DNA of 64,000 bases from Actinomycetota bacterium (GTDB lineage Bacteria > Actinomycetota > Acidimicrobiia > Acidimicrobiales > JAMCPL01), in the NCBI GenBank assembly GCA_023379675.1, contig JAMCPL010000016.1, positions 1-64,000 of the forward strand, in the 5' to 3' direction. The number at the start of each line of letters is the position of its first letter. Positions within the stretch are counted from its first letter, which is position 1. The translations under genes were made by a program, and so were the position numbers. The notes beneath the pieces were generated by a model that was not told the origin of the DNA, did not search any database, and worked only from the letters and a program-made list of their open reading frames with translations. Shown here piece after piece: positions 16,540 through 25,626 of the stretch.

Positions 16540-17598
16540 ATGATGATAAATAAAACCAAGAAACATAAGACACCCTGGTTACCGATCATTTTGATCGGCG
16601 TGGCGCTGGTAGCCTCAGCCTGCTCAAGCAGCAGCCCTAGTACCAGTACCAATCAGCCAACCGCAAAGGTCAGCCCGGTAAAAGGCACATTTTACGAGCT
16701 TTACCAGAGTTGCCCATCCAATCCATTCTGGCTTGCCGTGAACAATGGTGGAAGGGCTGCCGCGGCAACATTGGGCGTAAATCTGAAGATAGAAGATCCA
16801 CTCCAGTGTACTGGGGAAATAGCGGCGGAAAACAGCTTGCTCACAACCATCATCAATTCGCACCCGGCAGGAATTGCAGTTTCAGTGGTCAGCACGACTG
16901 CACTCAATGCAAACATCCAGCGTGCAAGGTCGATGCACATTCCAATCATCGCCTACAACAGCCTACCGCACAACAACAACTACACCACCACCCCGGTGGA
17001 AGCCTACGTAGGCCAACCCAATTACCTTGCAGGTCAGGACTTGGCCACAAAAACTATCTCGCTGCTCGGCTTGCACTCCGGCCAGAGCGTGATGATTGCC
17101 GACCAGTGCTATATCAATGTGACCTGCACCGAAAGATGGCAGGGCATAGCGTCGGTTCTGTCCTCAAAGGGAATCAGCGTAACATCATCGAACGTTCTCA
17201 ACCTTGACTACAGCGTACCGGCATCGGCTGGCATAGTGAAGTCATACCTTGAGACTCATGGCACACCTGCAGCGGTATTTGCCCTTGGCAGCGCCGGCGA
17301 GCAAGCGGTGGTTGACGCGGCTCAGGCTTTGCACATGACATCCTCGAAATTGCCCATGGTGGGCTTCGATGACGACCCCGTAACCAATAGCTACATGCTG
17401 GACGGATGGGTGAAGCTGACCGTTGACCAGCAACCTTTCCTGCAGGGATACGATGCGCTTGTCAACCTGTACACAGCAGCACGTTACGATGCCCATCCGA
17501 TCAACATGTCCACCGGTCCCGTCTTCGTGCAGAATACACCGAAAGATGTCGCCAAGGGATGGCTGAAGAGCAGCGTCGTTACCAACACGGGTATATAG
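16540..17598 (+). CDS. sugar-binding lipoprotein of ABC transporter (Peripla_BP_4 type)
   Basis: Extracytoplasmic substrate-binding protein of about 352 residues. Start ATG 16540 follows GGAG at 16527 with 9-nt spacing. The N-terminus has KTKKHK, a hydrophobic stretch and a lipobox-like ASAC, followed by a Ser/Thr-rich linker. The mature part resembles RbsB-type proteins: FYELYQSCPSNPFWLAVNNG, then IAVSVVSTTALNANIQRA and PMVGFDDDP. The ligand cannot be read from sequence. Four Cys in the mature domain (QSCPSN, LQCTG, DQCYIN, VTCTE) suggest two disulfides, unusual for this family. It is the first gene of the transporter cluster. Confidence 0.85.
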   Translation: MMINKTKKHKTPWLPIILIGVALVASACSSSSPSTSTNQPTAKVSPVKGTFYELYQSCPSNPFWLAVNNGGRAAAATLGVNLKIEDPLQCTGEIAAENSLLTTIINSHPAGIAVSVVSTTALNANIQRARSMHIPIIAYNSLPHNNNYTTTPVEAYVGQPNYLAGQDLATKTISLLGLHSGQSVMIADQCYINVTCTERWQGIASVLSSKGISVTSSNVLNLDYSVPASAGIVKSYLETHGTPAAVFALGSAGEQAVVDAAQALHMTSSKLPMVGFDDDPVTNSYMLDGWVKLTVDQQPFLQGYDALVNLYTAARYDAHPINMSTGPVFVQNTPKDVAKGWLKSSVVTNTGI

Positions 17599-17621
17599 TT
17601 ACGCATATCGTAGAGTAAAAG

Positions 17622-17640
17622 GAGCTGGTTGAACCAGCTC
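17622..17640 (+). promoter_or_regulatory. intercistronic hairpin between binding protein and permease
   Basis: GAGCTGGTT-G-AACCAGCTC is a perfect inverted repeat, 24 bp after the binding-protein stop and before the permease start. No T-tract follows. Hairpins at this place in sugar transporter operons often stabilise the upstream mRNA and raise the level of the binding protein over the permease. That role is inferred. Confidence 0.5.
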
Positions 17641-17674
17641 AGCTAGCCGCGTTGCCCCTTCCTTGCAGCATACA

Positions 17675-18850
17675 ATGTCACGTAAGGATAGGGACAACGT
17701 GGCACCCCATAGCTGGAGGTGGCTATTGTCGCTGAGCAAAACTGTAGTGGAGGAAACGAGCACAGGGGATTCTGATACATCAGACGATACAGTACGTGCT
17801 TTCAAGCCAGGGGGAATCACAAGGTACATAAGTGCCCGGATGATGGCTGTCATCGGCATGATCATCATCGTGGTACTGGTCCTTGAGATCACGAGCCGGG
17901 AGCAGTTGCTGACGGGACTGAATATTGGAGGTGTCCTCAACGCAAGTTCCGAGATCGGTTTCATTGCGATCGGCGTCACGGCGCTCATGATCGGCGGCGA
18001 ATTCGATCTTTCCGTCGGTCAGACCTTTGTGGCCAGCGGAATGACATTTGCTACGATATACACATCGATCGGCGTATTCCCGGCAATTATTGTCAGCCTG
18101 GCAATCGGTGCCGCAATCGGCATGCTCAACGGGTTCATTACCCTTGGCTTCGGAATCCCATCGTTCATCACCACTCTAGGCACCAGTTACGTCGTTGCGG
18201 GACTAATATTGATGGTCACGACCGGACAGCCGATTACGGCTGTCACGCTGCCCAAGAGTTTCAGCATATTCGGCGGCTACATAGGCAGCACCAGCATACG
18301 CTGGGAGGTGGCATGGTGGCTGGGACTTGCAGTTGTGATGGCCATCGTCCTGCACAAGACAACATTTGGCAACCACATCTTCGGCGCGGGCGGTCATGCG
18401 GATGCATCACGGAATATAGGGGTGAGGGTAGGCATGACAAAGATGGCGCTCTTCATCCTGTGCGGTATGTTCTCGGCATTTTCCGGTATAGTCCTATTTG
18501 CTCACCTGGGTGACATCGAGGCATCAGCAGGCTCCGGTTTACAACTGGAGGCAATAGCGGCGGCCGTGATAGGAGGGACTGCCCTGTTCGGTGGGATTGG
18601 TACAATCTATGGAGGTGTCATAGGATCTTTCTTCCTGGGAGTCATTACTGTCGGCCTGGTGCTGTCAGGAGCGTCTACGGTATATTACGAGCTGTTTGTA
18701 GGGATCGTGTTGATCATGGCAGTGGCGCTTCAGGCAAAGACGGAGGGTATTACTTCCTTTGTAAAGCGCGCATTCGGGCGGCGCAGCTGGATCGCTGAAC
18801 ACGTTCATGGCCGATCTCCAGACACCACCCAGGCGGGTTCAGCGCGATGA
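17675..18850 (+). CDS. sugar ABC transporter permease (RbsC/XylH family)
   Basis: An integral membrane protein of the BPD_transp_2 family with a hydrophilic N-terminal extension of about 55 residues and about 9-10 hydrophobic segments. Family motifs are ALMIGGEFDLSVGQTF, GIPSFITTLGTSYVVAG, the EAA-like ATPase contact region FGAGGHADASRNIGVRV, and AVIGGTALFGGIGTIYGGV. ATG 17675 was chosen over TTG 17663; no clear ribosome binding site is seen. Its stop overlaps the ATPase start by 4 nt (ATGA), so the two are coupled. Substrate is unknown; family members carry pentoses and related sugars. Confidence 0.9.
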   Translation: MSRKDRDNVAPHSWRWLLSLSKTVVEETSTGDSDTSDDTVRAFKPGGITRYISARMMAVIGMIIIVVLVLEITSREQLLTGLNIGGVLNASSEIGFIAIGVTALMIGGEFDLSVGQTFVASGMTFATIYTSIGVFPAIIVSLAIGAAIGMLNGFITLGFGIPSFITTLGTSYVVAGLILMVTTGQPITAVTLPKSFSIFGGYIGSTSIRWEVAWWLGLAVVMAIVLHKTTFGNHIFGAGGHADASRNIGVRVGMTKMALFILCGMFSAFSGIVLFAHLGDIEASAGSGLQLEAIAAAVIGGTALFGGIGTIYGGVIGSFFLGVITVGLVLSGASTVYYELFVGIVLIMAVALQAKTEGITSFVKRAFGRRSWIAEHVHGRSPDTTQAGSAR

Positions 18851-19647
18851 CTGCACCTACAACTTCTCTTGGCGCTACTGAAATTACTCCCGACGTGCAG
18901 CACAATGATGTACCTGCACTCGAACTAAGAGACATTACAAAGCGGTTCGGCGCCATCGTAGCCGTCGACAAGGTAAACTTTTCCATAGCCAAAGGTGAGG
19001 TGCTCGCCCTGCTGGGAGACAATGGCGCAGGAAAATCCACTGTCGTGAAGATGATCTCAGGAGCAACTTCTCCTACAAGTGGCCAGATCCTGCTCGATGG
19101 CAAACGAATGCTGTTCCGAAACTCCAAGAGTGCCAGGCTAGCCGGTATTGCTACGGTGTACCAAGACCTTGCGCTGGTACCAACCATGAATGTCTGGCGT
19201 AATTTCTTCTTGGGGGCTGAGTTGAAACGAGGTTGGCGGCTCGATGTAAAAAGAATGAGGGCCGAAACCCAGCAAGTACTGAGAGAGATTGGCCTGCGGA
19301 ACCTGAGTTCGATTGATCAAAATGTTATGAAAATGTCTGGAGGAGAGCAGCAGGCATTGAGTATCGGGCGGGCAGTACACTTCCAGCAGAAGCTCCTTCT
19401 ACTGGACGAGCCTACTGCAGCCCTATCCGTAAAAGAAACCAATAAGGTGTTCGAATATATCATGCGAGCGAAGGAAAGTGGCATAGGCGTTCTAGTCATC
19501 ATGCACAATACATTGCAGGCTCTCACGGTCAGCGATCGGGTAACCGTCATGCGCCATGGAAGAGTTGTAGCCAACTATGCCGTCGAAGAAACTGGCACTG
19601 ATATGCTCAACACGGTCAATGCCGCCATAAGCGGAATAGGCCCGTAG
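18847..19647 (+). CDS. sugar ABC transporter ATPase, single nucleotide-binding domain
   Basis: A 266-residue ATPase with Walker A GDNGAGKST (57-65), Q-loop VYQDLALVP, signature MSGGEQQALSIGR (163-175), Walker B LLLLDEPTAAL (183-193) and switch His in VIMHN. Ribose and xylose systems usually have two such domains fused in a protein of about 500 residues (RbsA, XylG). This gene has one, so it must homodimerise or pair with another domain. The only other sugar-type ATPase domain in the cluster is the N-terminal part of the histidine kinase fusion. It overlaps the permease gene by 4 nt. Confidence 0.9.
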   Translation: MTAPTTSLGATEITPDVQHNDVPALELRDITKRFGAIVAVDKVNFSIAKGEVLALLGDNGAGKSTVVKMISGATSPTSGQILLDGKRMLFRNSKSARLAGIATVYQDLALVPTMNVWRNFFLGAELKRGWRLDVKRMRAETQQVLREIGLRNLSSIDQNVMKMSGGEQQALSIGRAVHFQQKLLLLDEPTAALSVKETNKVFEYIMRAKESGIGVLVIMHNTLQALTVSDRVTVMRHGRVVANYAVEETGTDMLNTVNAAISGIGP

Positions 19648-19665
19648 GTCATCCCTCCACCCTGG

Positions 19666-20904
19666 ATGAACAGCCCGCCGTCTACGAGCACATGGAGAGG
19701 CACATGGGTGGCATCGCTACCAGCGTTACTACTCTCCACTGGCCTACTGGCATCCTCCTGTGCTCCCGCAGTGCCATCCTTGAACCCAGCGCCAAGTGGT
19801 TCGACTTCGGTCAGGATACGTATCTCTTCTTTTTCGCGCAGCTTCTCAGCCATGAAATCCCTCAGGCCACTGATTACCCGAGGCAAAGGCATGGTTGCAG
19901 TTATCTTGCCTGACACGGTTACATCAGCCCGTTACACGGAGTTCGATGCACCATTTCTTACCAAGGCATTCGAGATGGCCGGCTTTCACGCTTCGCAATT
20001 CATAGTCGAAAATGCCCAGGGAAGCCGGTCCACCGAACTCAGCATGGCCGAGTCCGCCATCACCAAGGGCGCAACCGTGCTGGCTATGGATCCCCTCGAC
20101 TCAGGCGTAGGTGTACAGATAGAGAAGTACTCAGCATCCCATGGAGTAAAGGTGATCAACTATGACCGGCTGGCATTGGGAAGTACTCGCAACAACTACT
20201 ACGTCAGCTTCAACAACATCCAGGTAGGTAAGATGATAGGGCAGGGGTTTGCCACTTGCGTGTCTGCCTGGCATGTAAACCATCCACAAGTTCTGGTAAT
20301 GCGAGGCTCTCCCCACGACAACAATGCAACCCTTTATGCACAAGGTTACAATAGTGTCCTAAAACCATACTTCAGCTCTGGTAAATACATAAGAGTCGGA
20401 CATCCGGCAGGCACTTGGCAACCAGACAAGGCGCTTACAATCTTCCAGGAAGAGTACACTGCCCATCCCAGCATCAATGCTGCAGTAACTCCTAACGATG
20501 AAGACGCAGCACCTATTATCAACTACCTCAAAAACCTCCATGTCCCGCCCAGAACGTTCCCTGTAACTGGTCAAGATGCCACCCTCATCGGATTGCAGAA
20601 TATACTTGCCGGCTACCAGTGCGGAACCGTATACAAGCCAATTTACCTGGAGGCACAAGCCACTGTCGCTCTCGCCGCGTATCTCAGGGCAGGGCTGGAT
20701 CCTCCATCTACACTCCTGAATGCGACAACCTATGATCCCACTACGCGTCAATATGTCCAGTCAGTACTGTTGAAACCAGAGTGGATCACCGCCGTGACCA
20801 TGGCGAAGACCGTTATTGCGGACAGGTTCGTACCGGTATCGCAGTTGTGCACTGCTCCGTATGCAGATGCGTGTTACGTAGTAGGGATAACATCCAAACC
20901 ATGA
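19666..20904 (+). CDS. xylF: xylose-type sugar-binding lipoprotein
   Basis: A 412-residue substrate-binding protein similar in layout to XylF. The signal segment ends at a lipobox LLASSC (about residue 32). XylF-like segments are VINYDRLALGS, NYYVSFNNIQVGKMIGQGF, VMRGSPHDNNATLYAQGYNS, VLKPYFSSGKYIRVG, FPVTGQDATLIGLQNILAG and TVYKPIYLEAQATVALAAYL. ATG 19666 lies 18 nt after the ATPase stop. About 45 residues after the lipobox form a linker rich in Ser and Arg (SSFSRSFSAMKSLRPLITRG) that is unlike other lipoproteins. D-xylose is the likely ligand by family. Confidence 0.87.
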   Translation: MNSPPSTSTWRGTWVASLPALLLSTGLLASSCAPAVPSLNPAPSGSTSVRIRISSFSRSFSAMKSLRPLITRGKGMVAVILPDTVTSARYTEFDAPFLTKAFEMAGFHASQFIVENAQGSRSTELSMAESAITKGATVLAMDPLDSGVGVQIEKYSASHGVKVINYDRLALGSTRNNYYVSFNNIQVGKMIGQGFATCVSAWHVNHPQVLVMRGSPHDNNATLYAQGYNSVLKPYFSSGKYIRVGHPAGTWQPDKALTIFQEEYTAHPSINAAVTPNDEDAAPIINYLKNLHVPPRTFPVTGQDATLIGLQNILAGYQCGTVYKPIYLEAQATVALAAYLRAGLDPPSTLLNATTYDPTTRQYVQSVLLKPEWITAVTMAKTVIADRFVPVSQLCTAPYADACYVVGITSKP

Positions 20905-20914
20905 TGCATCCGGT

Positions 20915-22345
20915 ATGCCGCCATCATCCTATACGCCGTATAGCGCTGAACTCGTCTCGTTACATTTTTCACCCTCTACCGATGCCGCAACGCATCTGGC
21001 TCGTATGGCTGGCCCGGTTGGAGCCATGGTAACCAACGGGCAAATACAGCCAGAAGAGCCACAAACTAAAAATGCGACTCCTTACGATTATCCTGCACCG
21101 GCTACTCCGCATGCAGCGTCAATCTCATTGCTTGGCAGTTCTGCCCGTGCCTGGTTGGATCAGGTGAAAGGAAGTGGGAGTGGCGTAATCCCTGTTCTTG
21201 CAGGACTGGTGACCATCATTGCCGTCTTCCAGATCCAGAATCCTCTGTTTCTATCAGCTGGCAATCTAGTCAATCTACTGGTTCAAGGTGCGGTATTCGT
21301 CCTTCTGGGAATGGCAGAGGTGTTTGTCCTATTGCTTGGTGAGATAGACCTTTCCGTCGGGTACGTTGCCGGCATAGGAGCCACAGTTACCGCCATACTC
21401 GTATCCAATTTCGGTGGAAATTGGCCGTGGTGGGTTGCCATGGCAGCAGGGTTGGCAACCACGACCCTGATAGGAGCGGCCCAGGGCAGTCTCATAGCCA
21501 GGCTGCACCTGCCATCTTTCGTCGTCACTCTTGCAGGATTGCTCGGATGGGAGGGAGTCATGATCCTTATGATCGATCACGCAGCTCCATCCAGCGGAGG
21601 TCTGATAAGCATCTCCAATTCCATCGTCTACGATCTGGTCAATGGCAACCTGAACCAGGTAGCCGGTTGGATTGCTATGCTGCTTGTGGTCGGGCTATTT
21701 GCCATACTATCTATCCTGCACAACCACCGCCGGCGTTCAGCTGGCTTGCCCACCCCTGCATCCAGCCTCACGATACTGCGCATAGCCGTGGCAACCATTG
21801 CAGGCGTTGCCCTCATTCTGATCTGCAATGCCAACCGGGGGGTGACCGTGCCTCTGCGGGGTGTACCGTTTGTGGTTCCCATCGTACTGGCCACACTTGT
21901 GACATGGAATTTCTTGCTGGGGCGGACTCGGTTCGGCCGGTATGTGTACGCAATCGGTGGTAACCCCGAAGCTGCCAGGCGAGCTGGAATCAATCTTGCC
22001 CTGATCCGCACCGTAGCATTTGCCCTGGCCGGGCTGACTGCAGGATTCGCGGGGATAATATACGAGTCACGCCTTGGCTCCATCTCTGAGAACATTGACG
22101 GTGGAACCCTCGTTCTCTTTGCTGTCGCCGCCGCCGTAATCGGCGGTACCAGCCTATTCGGCGGCCGTGGCAAGATGATCCATGCCGTACTGGGTGGCCT
22201 TCTGATCGCGGCCATATACAACGGTCTTGGCCTTCTCGGCGTCAGCGCCGCAACCGAGTATATAGTGACCGCTCTGGTCTTGCTGGCTGCCGTAACGGTG
22301 GACTCCCTCACGCGCGGGAACAGCAAATCAGCCACTGCACGATAA
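20915..22345 (+). CDS. xylH: xylose-type sugar ABC transporter permease
   Basis: A membrane protein of up to 476 residues resembling XylH. Motifs are LGMAEVFVLLLGEIDLSVGY, LIARLHLPSFVVTLAGLLGW, a cytoplasmic ATPase-contact region FGRYVYAIGGNPEAARRAGI, and AAVIGGTSLFGGRGKMIHAV. The first 90 residues are hydrophilic and poorly conserved, so ATG 21005 or 21026 may be the real start. It sits 10 nt after xylF and has no ATPase of its own, so it must share the single-domain ATPase at 18847-19647 or use the ATPase domain of the kinase fusion. Confidence 0.88.
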   Translation: MPPSSYTPYSAELVSLHFSPSTDAATHLARMAGPVGAMVTNGQIQPEEPQTKNATPYDYPAPATPHAASISLLGSSARAWLDQVKGSGSGVIPVLAGLVTIIAVFQIQNPLFLSAGNLVNLLVQGAVFVLLGMAEVFVLLLGEIDLSVGYVAGIGATVTAILVSNFGGNWPWWVAMAAGLATTTLIGAAQGSLIARLHLPSFVVTLAGLLGWEGVMILMIDHAAPSSGGLISISNSIVYDLVNGNLNQVAGWIAMLLVVGLFAILSILHNHRRRSAGLPTPASSLTILRIAVATIAGVALILICNANRGVTVPLRGVPFVVPIVLATLVTWNFLLGRTRFGRYVYAIGGNPEAARRAGINLALIRTVAFALAGLTAGFAGIIYESRLGSISENIDGGTLVLFAVAAAVIGGTSLFGGRGKMIHAVLGGLLIAAIYNGLGLLGVSAATEYIVTALVLLAAVTVDSLTRGNSKSATAR

Positions 22346-22461
22346 AGCCCGTGCCCACACTCAAGCCTGGCGAGACCCGACCAGCTTGGACTCGGTGCCC
22401 GCACGGCTCGGCAAGTTCCCGCTATTGCATTCCGGGACCGAACCCGGCTAAGAATGTAACC

Positions 22462-23352
22462 ATGCCGGAAACCGTACCGCAAGGGACAAGGGAACCAATA
22501 GTGAAATTACTGGATCAAGAGTGGAAGGTTCTTACGGAGCTTTGCGCAGGTATGAACGAAGAAGAATGGGCACGGATGACCGATTGTCCTGGATGGACAG
22601 TCAAAGATCAGATTTCCCACATCATCGGTACGGAGCTTATGCTGTCGGGGCAGGAATCACCAGAGCAGGTGGTGCCGGCCAGTGGGCCGGATGTCGCAAC
22701 AGACCTCAAGGTGAGCTTCCCTTACGTAAAGAACCCCATCGGAGAGGTCAATGAACTCTGGGTGGAGGCTAGGCGTCAGGTTCCTCCAGGACAGGTACTG
22801 GATGAGTTCCAGCGGGTAACCGCTACACGCCTGGCAACATTGAGATCTTTGAGTGAAGCGGATTTCGCAAGAGTGGGATGGACTCCAGCAGGGCAGGCTC
22901 CGTACCGTGAGTTCATGGACATAAGGGTATTCGATTGCTGGGTACACGAGCAGGATGTAAGGAGAGCTATAGACAAGCCAGGCAATCTGACCGGAGAGAT
23001 AGCCAACCATGCCAGGAAAAGAATCAAGTCGGCTTTACCGTATGTAGTAGGAAAAAAGGCACGGTCTCCAGAGGGATCACTGGTTACCTTCCATATAACT
23101 AGATCGGACGAGGAGACTTTTGCCATAGCGGTATCTGAGGGCAGAGCTGCCTTCACGGAGCATGTCCCGCCTACTCCAGCCAGTGAGATAGATACTGATC
23201 AGGCATATCTGGAGATGAACTTCGAAACCTTGGCATGCCTCGGATGCGGACGGTGGGACCCGGTAGCCTCCTTACAGAACGGGAAAGTTTCCATAGCCGG
23301 TAACGTAGAACTGGGAACCAGGGTACTGGAAAACCTGAACTTCATGATTTGA
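22462..23352 (+). CDS. maleylpyruvate isomerase-family, mycothiol-dependent type enzyme
   Basis: A 296-residue DinB-like four-helix protein of the MDMPI family. The N-terminal helix bundle has the signature MNEEEWARMTDCPGWTVKDQ, with the next helix starting ISHIIG, and later FDCWVHEQDVRRAI, where Asp and His line the metal and thiol site. The C-terminal part resembles the SCP2-like domain often attached. Relatives use mycothiol for isomerisation or detoxification. The exact reaction is unknown. Start ATG 22462 was chosen because the upstream extension lacks family sequence. It lies 116 bp after xylH and may be co-transcribed. Confidence 0.82.
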   Translation: MPETVPQGTREPIVKLLDQEWKVLTELCAGMNEEEWARMTDCPGWTVKDQISHIIGTELMLSGQESPEQVVPASGPDVATDLKVSFPYVKNPIGEVNELWVEARRQVPPGQVLDEFQRVTATRLATLRSLSEADFARVGWTPAGQAPYREFMDIRVFDCWVHEQDVRRAIDKPGNLTGEIANHARKRIKSALPYVVGKKARSPEGSLVTFHITRSDEETFAIAVSEGRAAFTEHVPPTPASEIDTDQAYLEMNFETLACLGCGRWDPVASLQNGKVSIAGNVELGTRVLENLNFMI

Positions 23353-23383
23353 GTGATACGGCGTGACCACACATTCTCCGTAA

Positions 23384-25213
23384 TCACGTTTCTCTCAGGA
23401 TTCGCAACACGCCATCCAGAAGTCTATCCAGCGTTTCAGACGCCATGGCTCGTGCGCTTGCAAGTTCCTCGCGCGAAGTCACTGATGAAACGGTCTCGGC
23501 ATATATCTTGAGTTCCGGCTCCGTACCGCTAGGCCTGACCATTACACGTGAGCCATCCCCCACATGCCAGATCACCACGTCCGCAGGATCCACCGGCTCC
23601 CCCGGGCACTTCTCTGCGCAGCCCCCAGCGAGATCTACGACACCCGCATCACGACTCATAAGATCGGTGGCCGTGACTGCCAGCCCGTTCAAGGTCCTAG
23701 GCACATTACGGCGAGCCTTGCCAAGCACCTGTTGAATTCCCTGCATGGTATCTGGTCCTTGAACCAGCACGGCCCGCCGGCGCGTTGAGTACAGCCCGTA
23801 ATCCAGTGAAATGTCGTCAACGAGATCGCGAAGCGTCCGTCCCGACTCTGCAGCCTCCTCCGCAAGCTCCACTACAGCCAACGCGGCGCTAATCCCGTCC
23901 TTGTCTGCTACGAGGGATGGGCGCAACGCGTAGCCAAGGGCTTCTTCGTAGCCGTAGACAAGATGGAACGCCGTTCCTCCCGCCCGAGCGATCCACTTGA
24001 AACCTGTCAGCGTCGTCACGCACCGCACACCGACGGCATTAGCCATGCGCCGGAGAAGCGAGCTCGATACGACCGATGTGGCCACTACCGGCGGCAGGTC
24101 AGAGGGACCCTCAAGAGGGCATCCAGCCGCAAGGCGCTGCAGTACTGAATTGCCTATAAGCGCCCCGAGATCGTCGCCACTCAGTGCATGCCATCCTTGC
24201 GGTTCTCGGACCATTACGGCAAGCCTGTCGGCATCAGGGTCGTTTGCAAGGATGAGATCGCCATGTACCTGCTCGGCAGTCTCGACGGCCAACTCCAGAG
24301 TCTCCGGTATCTCCGGATTGGGAAACGGGGCCGTAGGAAACGTAGGGTCCGGCCTTTCTTGGGCAATGACTGTAATCGGAGCGGGCAGGCCAGCGCGTGT
24401 CATAACAGCCTTGAGAATCTCCGAACCCACCCCATGAAGAGCGGTGTGGACAACCTTGATGGCAAGTTGGCTTGACCTCATGCGCTCGGATGCCGGCCCG
24501 GGTCGACCGGAAATTGCTCTGACGTACGCATCAGCGATGCCGCTGGTGTCTTGCTTTGAATACGACCCCCTGTCCCACCCCCTTGGGAGCGCCAGAGGGT
24601 CTACGGCATCCATGCAAGCAGCTATCTCTCCGTCTGCCGGCGCAACCAGCTGAGCTCCATCCCCTTGATACAACTTGATACCGTTGTCCGTGCGAGGATT
24701 GTGACTGGCCGTGATCATGACGCCCCATCGCGCATCAAGGTAACGAACCGCAAAGGCAAGAACCGGTGTCGGCAATTCATGCGGTAACAACCAGACAGCA
24801 ATGCCGGAGCGGGCGAGAACCCGTGCTACATCCGCAGCAAACTGGCTGGAGTGCTCTCGTCCATCGTAGCCAATTACCACACCGCCGGCAGTTTCTCGGT
24901 CGGCAGTTTCTCGGTCGGCAGTTTCTCGGTCGGCAGTTTCTCGGTCGGCAGTTTCTCGGTCATCTCGCTGCGTAATATAAGCGGCCAAGCCATAAGCAAA
25001 CCGGGCGACAACCAGCCTATTCATCCGAAGCGCTCCTGCCCCGAGTTGCGCCCTTATGCCCGCCGTACCGAATCTCAGCGAGCCTTCAAAACGCCGACCA
25101 AGTTCAGCCATTGCTCGTGTTTCGATCAGCCCGGTCAGTTCGGCACGAGTCTCCGGATCAGGGTCCGCATCCCGCCAAGCGGCTGCCAGGGAAAGCAGCG
25201 CTCCGTCCCCCAC
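23384..25213 (-). CDS. phosphoglucomutase/phosphomannomutase
   Basis: Interconverts hexose 1- and 6-phosphates. LRFGTAGIRAQLG near the N-terminus, the phosphoserine loop GVMITASHNPRTDNGIKLY, the metal site LANDPDADRLAVMVR, the sugar-specificity loop YGYEEALGY, and the phosphate-binding MVRPSGTEPELKIYAE are all present. Start is uncertain: GTG 25213 has GAGG 8 nt upstream, and an upstream GTG at 25267 is also in frame. The N-terminal domain holds five copies of Asp-Arg-Glu-Thr-Ala from a perfect DNA repeat, inserted before GGVVIGYDGREHS. It is a monocistronic gene convergent with the mycothiol-type enzyme gene. Confidence 0.92.
   Translation of the reverse strand: MGDGALLSLAAAWRDADPDPETRAELTGLIETRAMAELGRRFEGSLRFGTAGIRAQLGAGALRMNRLVVARFAYGLAAYITQRDDRETADRETADRETADRETADRETAGGVVIGYDGREHSSQFAADVARVLARSGIAVWLLPHELPTPVLAFAVRYLDARWGVMITASHNPRTDNGIKLYQGDGAQLVAPADGEIAACMDAVDPLALPRGWDRGSYSKQDTSGIADAYVRAISGRPGPASERMRSSQLAIKVVHTALHGVGSEILKAVMTRAGLPAPITVIAQERPDPTFPTAPFPNPEIPETLELAVETAEQVHGDLILANDPDADRLAVMVREPQGWHALSGDDLGALIGNSVLQRLAAGCPLEGPSDLPPVVATSVVSSSLLRRMANAVGVRCVTTLTGFKWIARAGGTAFHLVYGYEEALGYALRPSLVADKDGISAALAVVELAEEAAESGRTLRDLVDDISLDYGLYSTRRRAVLVQGPDTMQGIQQVLGKARRNVPRTLNGLAVTATDLMSRDAGVVDLAGGCAEKCPGEPVDPADVVIWHVGDGSRVMVRPSGTEPELKIYAETVSSVTSREELASARAMASETLDRLLDGVLRILRET
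24886..24960 (-). repeat. five perfect 15-bp tandem repeats inside the phosphohexomutase gene
   Basis: The 15-bp unit CGGCAGTTTCTCGGT is repeated five times without mismatch. Because 15 is divisible by 3, the reading frame is kept and each unit encodes Asp-Arg-Glu-Thr-Ala (partly shifted at the ends). Perfect identity points to recent expansion and likely length variation between strains. Confidence 0.95.
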
Positions 25214-25597
25214 TACCGTCGCCTCGGCTCGTTCATGGCATCGGCAGGACTGACATCTGAGGCCCACCCAGTATCGGCACCACAGCCATCACGCCAGCAA
25301 GCGCTGCCCCACGATCGCCAGTGGCTTTCACGCGATCAGGAACTCGTGGGCTTGCGCGTACCTGAGAAGTAACTGATGCCACTTGCCTCCTCTCTCTTGC
25401 CATCTCTTGCGCCACCTGCATGGTACCTGAAACTTATACCTGATATTGGATACGCTAGGACTTGCGTCACCCAGTGACAATAGCCAACATGTAGCGAACA
25501 AGCCACTAAACGACGCATAATGTGCTCTAAAGCCACTCATCCAGGGGCCGACCTTGCGGTCCAAGCATCAAAATCATGCAGTATCCGAGGTAGATGC
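25214..25597. other. spacer upstream of rho promoter without recognisable gene
   Basis: I find no convincing gene between the phosphohexomutase start and the rho promoter. Short open frames on both strands lack ribosome binding sites and family sequence. Regulatory content is limited to the promoter listed next. Confidence 0.4.
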
Positions 25598-25626
25598 TTG
25601 CACGTGGGTCGCTAAGGGTGTAGTAT
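25598..25626 (+). promoter_or_regulatory. rho promoter with long 5' leader
   Basis: TTGCAC (25598-25603), a 17-bp spacer and TAGTAT (25621-25626) give a good housekeeping promoter on the plus strand. Transcription would start near 25633, leaving about 200 nt of untranslated leader before rho. A leader of this length fits the autoregulation by premature termination known for rho genes, but no specific structure was established. Confidence 0.6.

Noticed and set aside
24886..24960. CRISPR or minisatellite outside genes
   Set aside because: The repeats have no spacers and are in frame within the phosphohexomutase gene.
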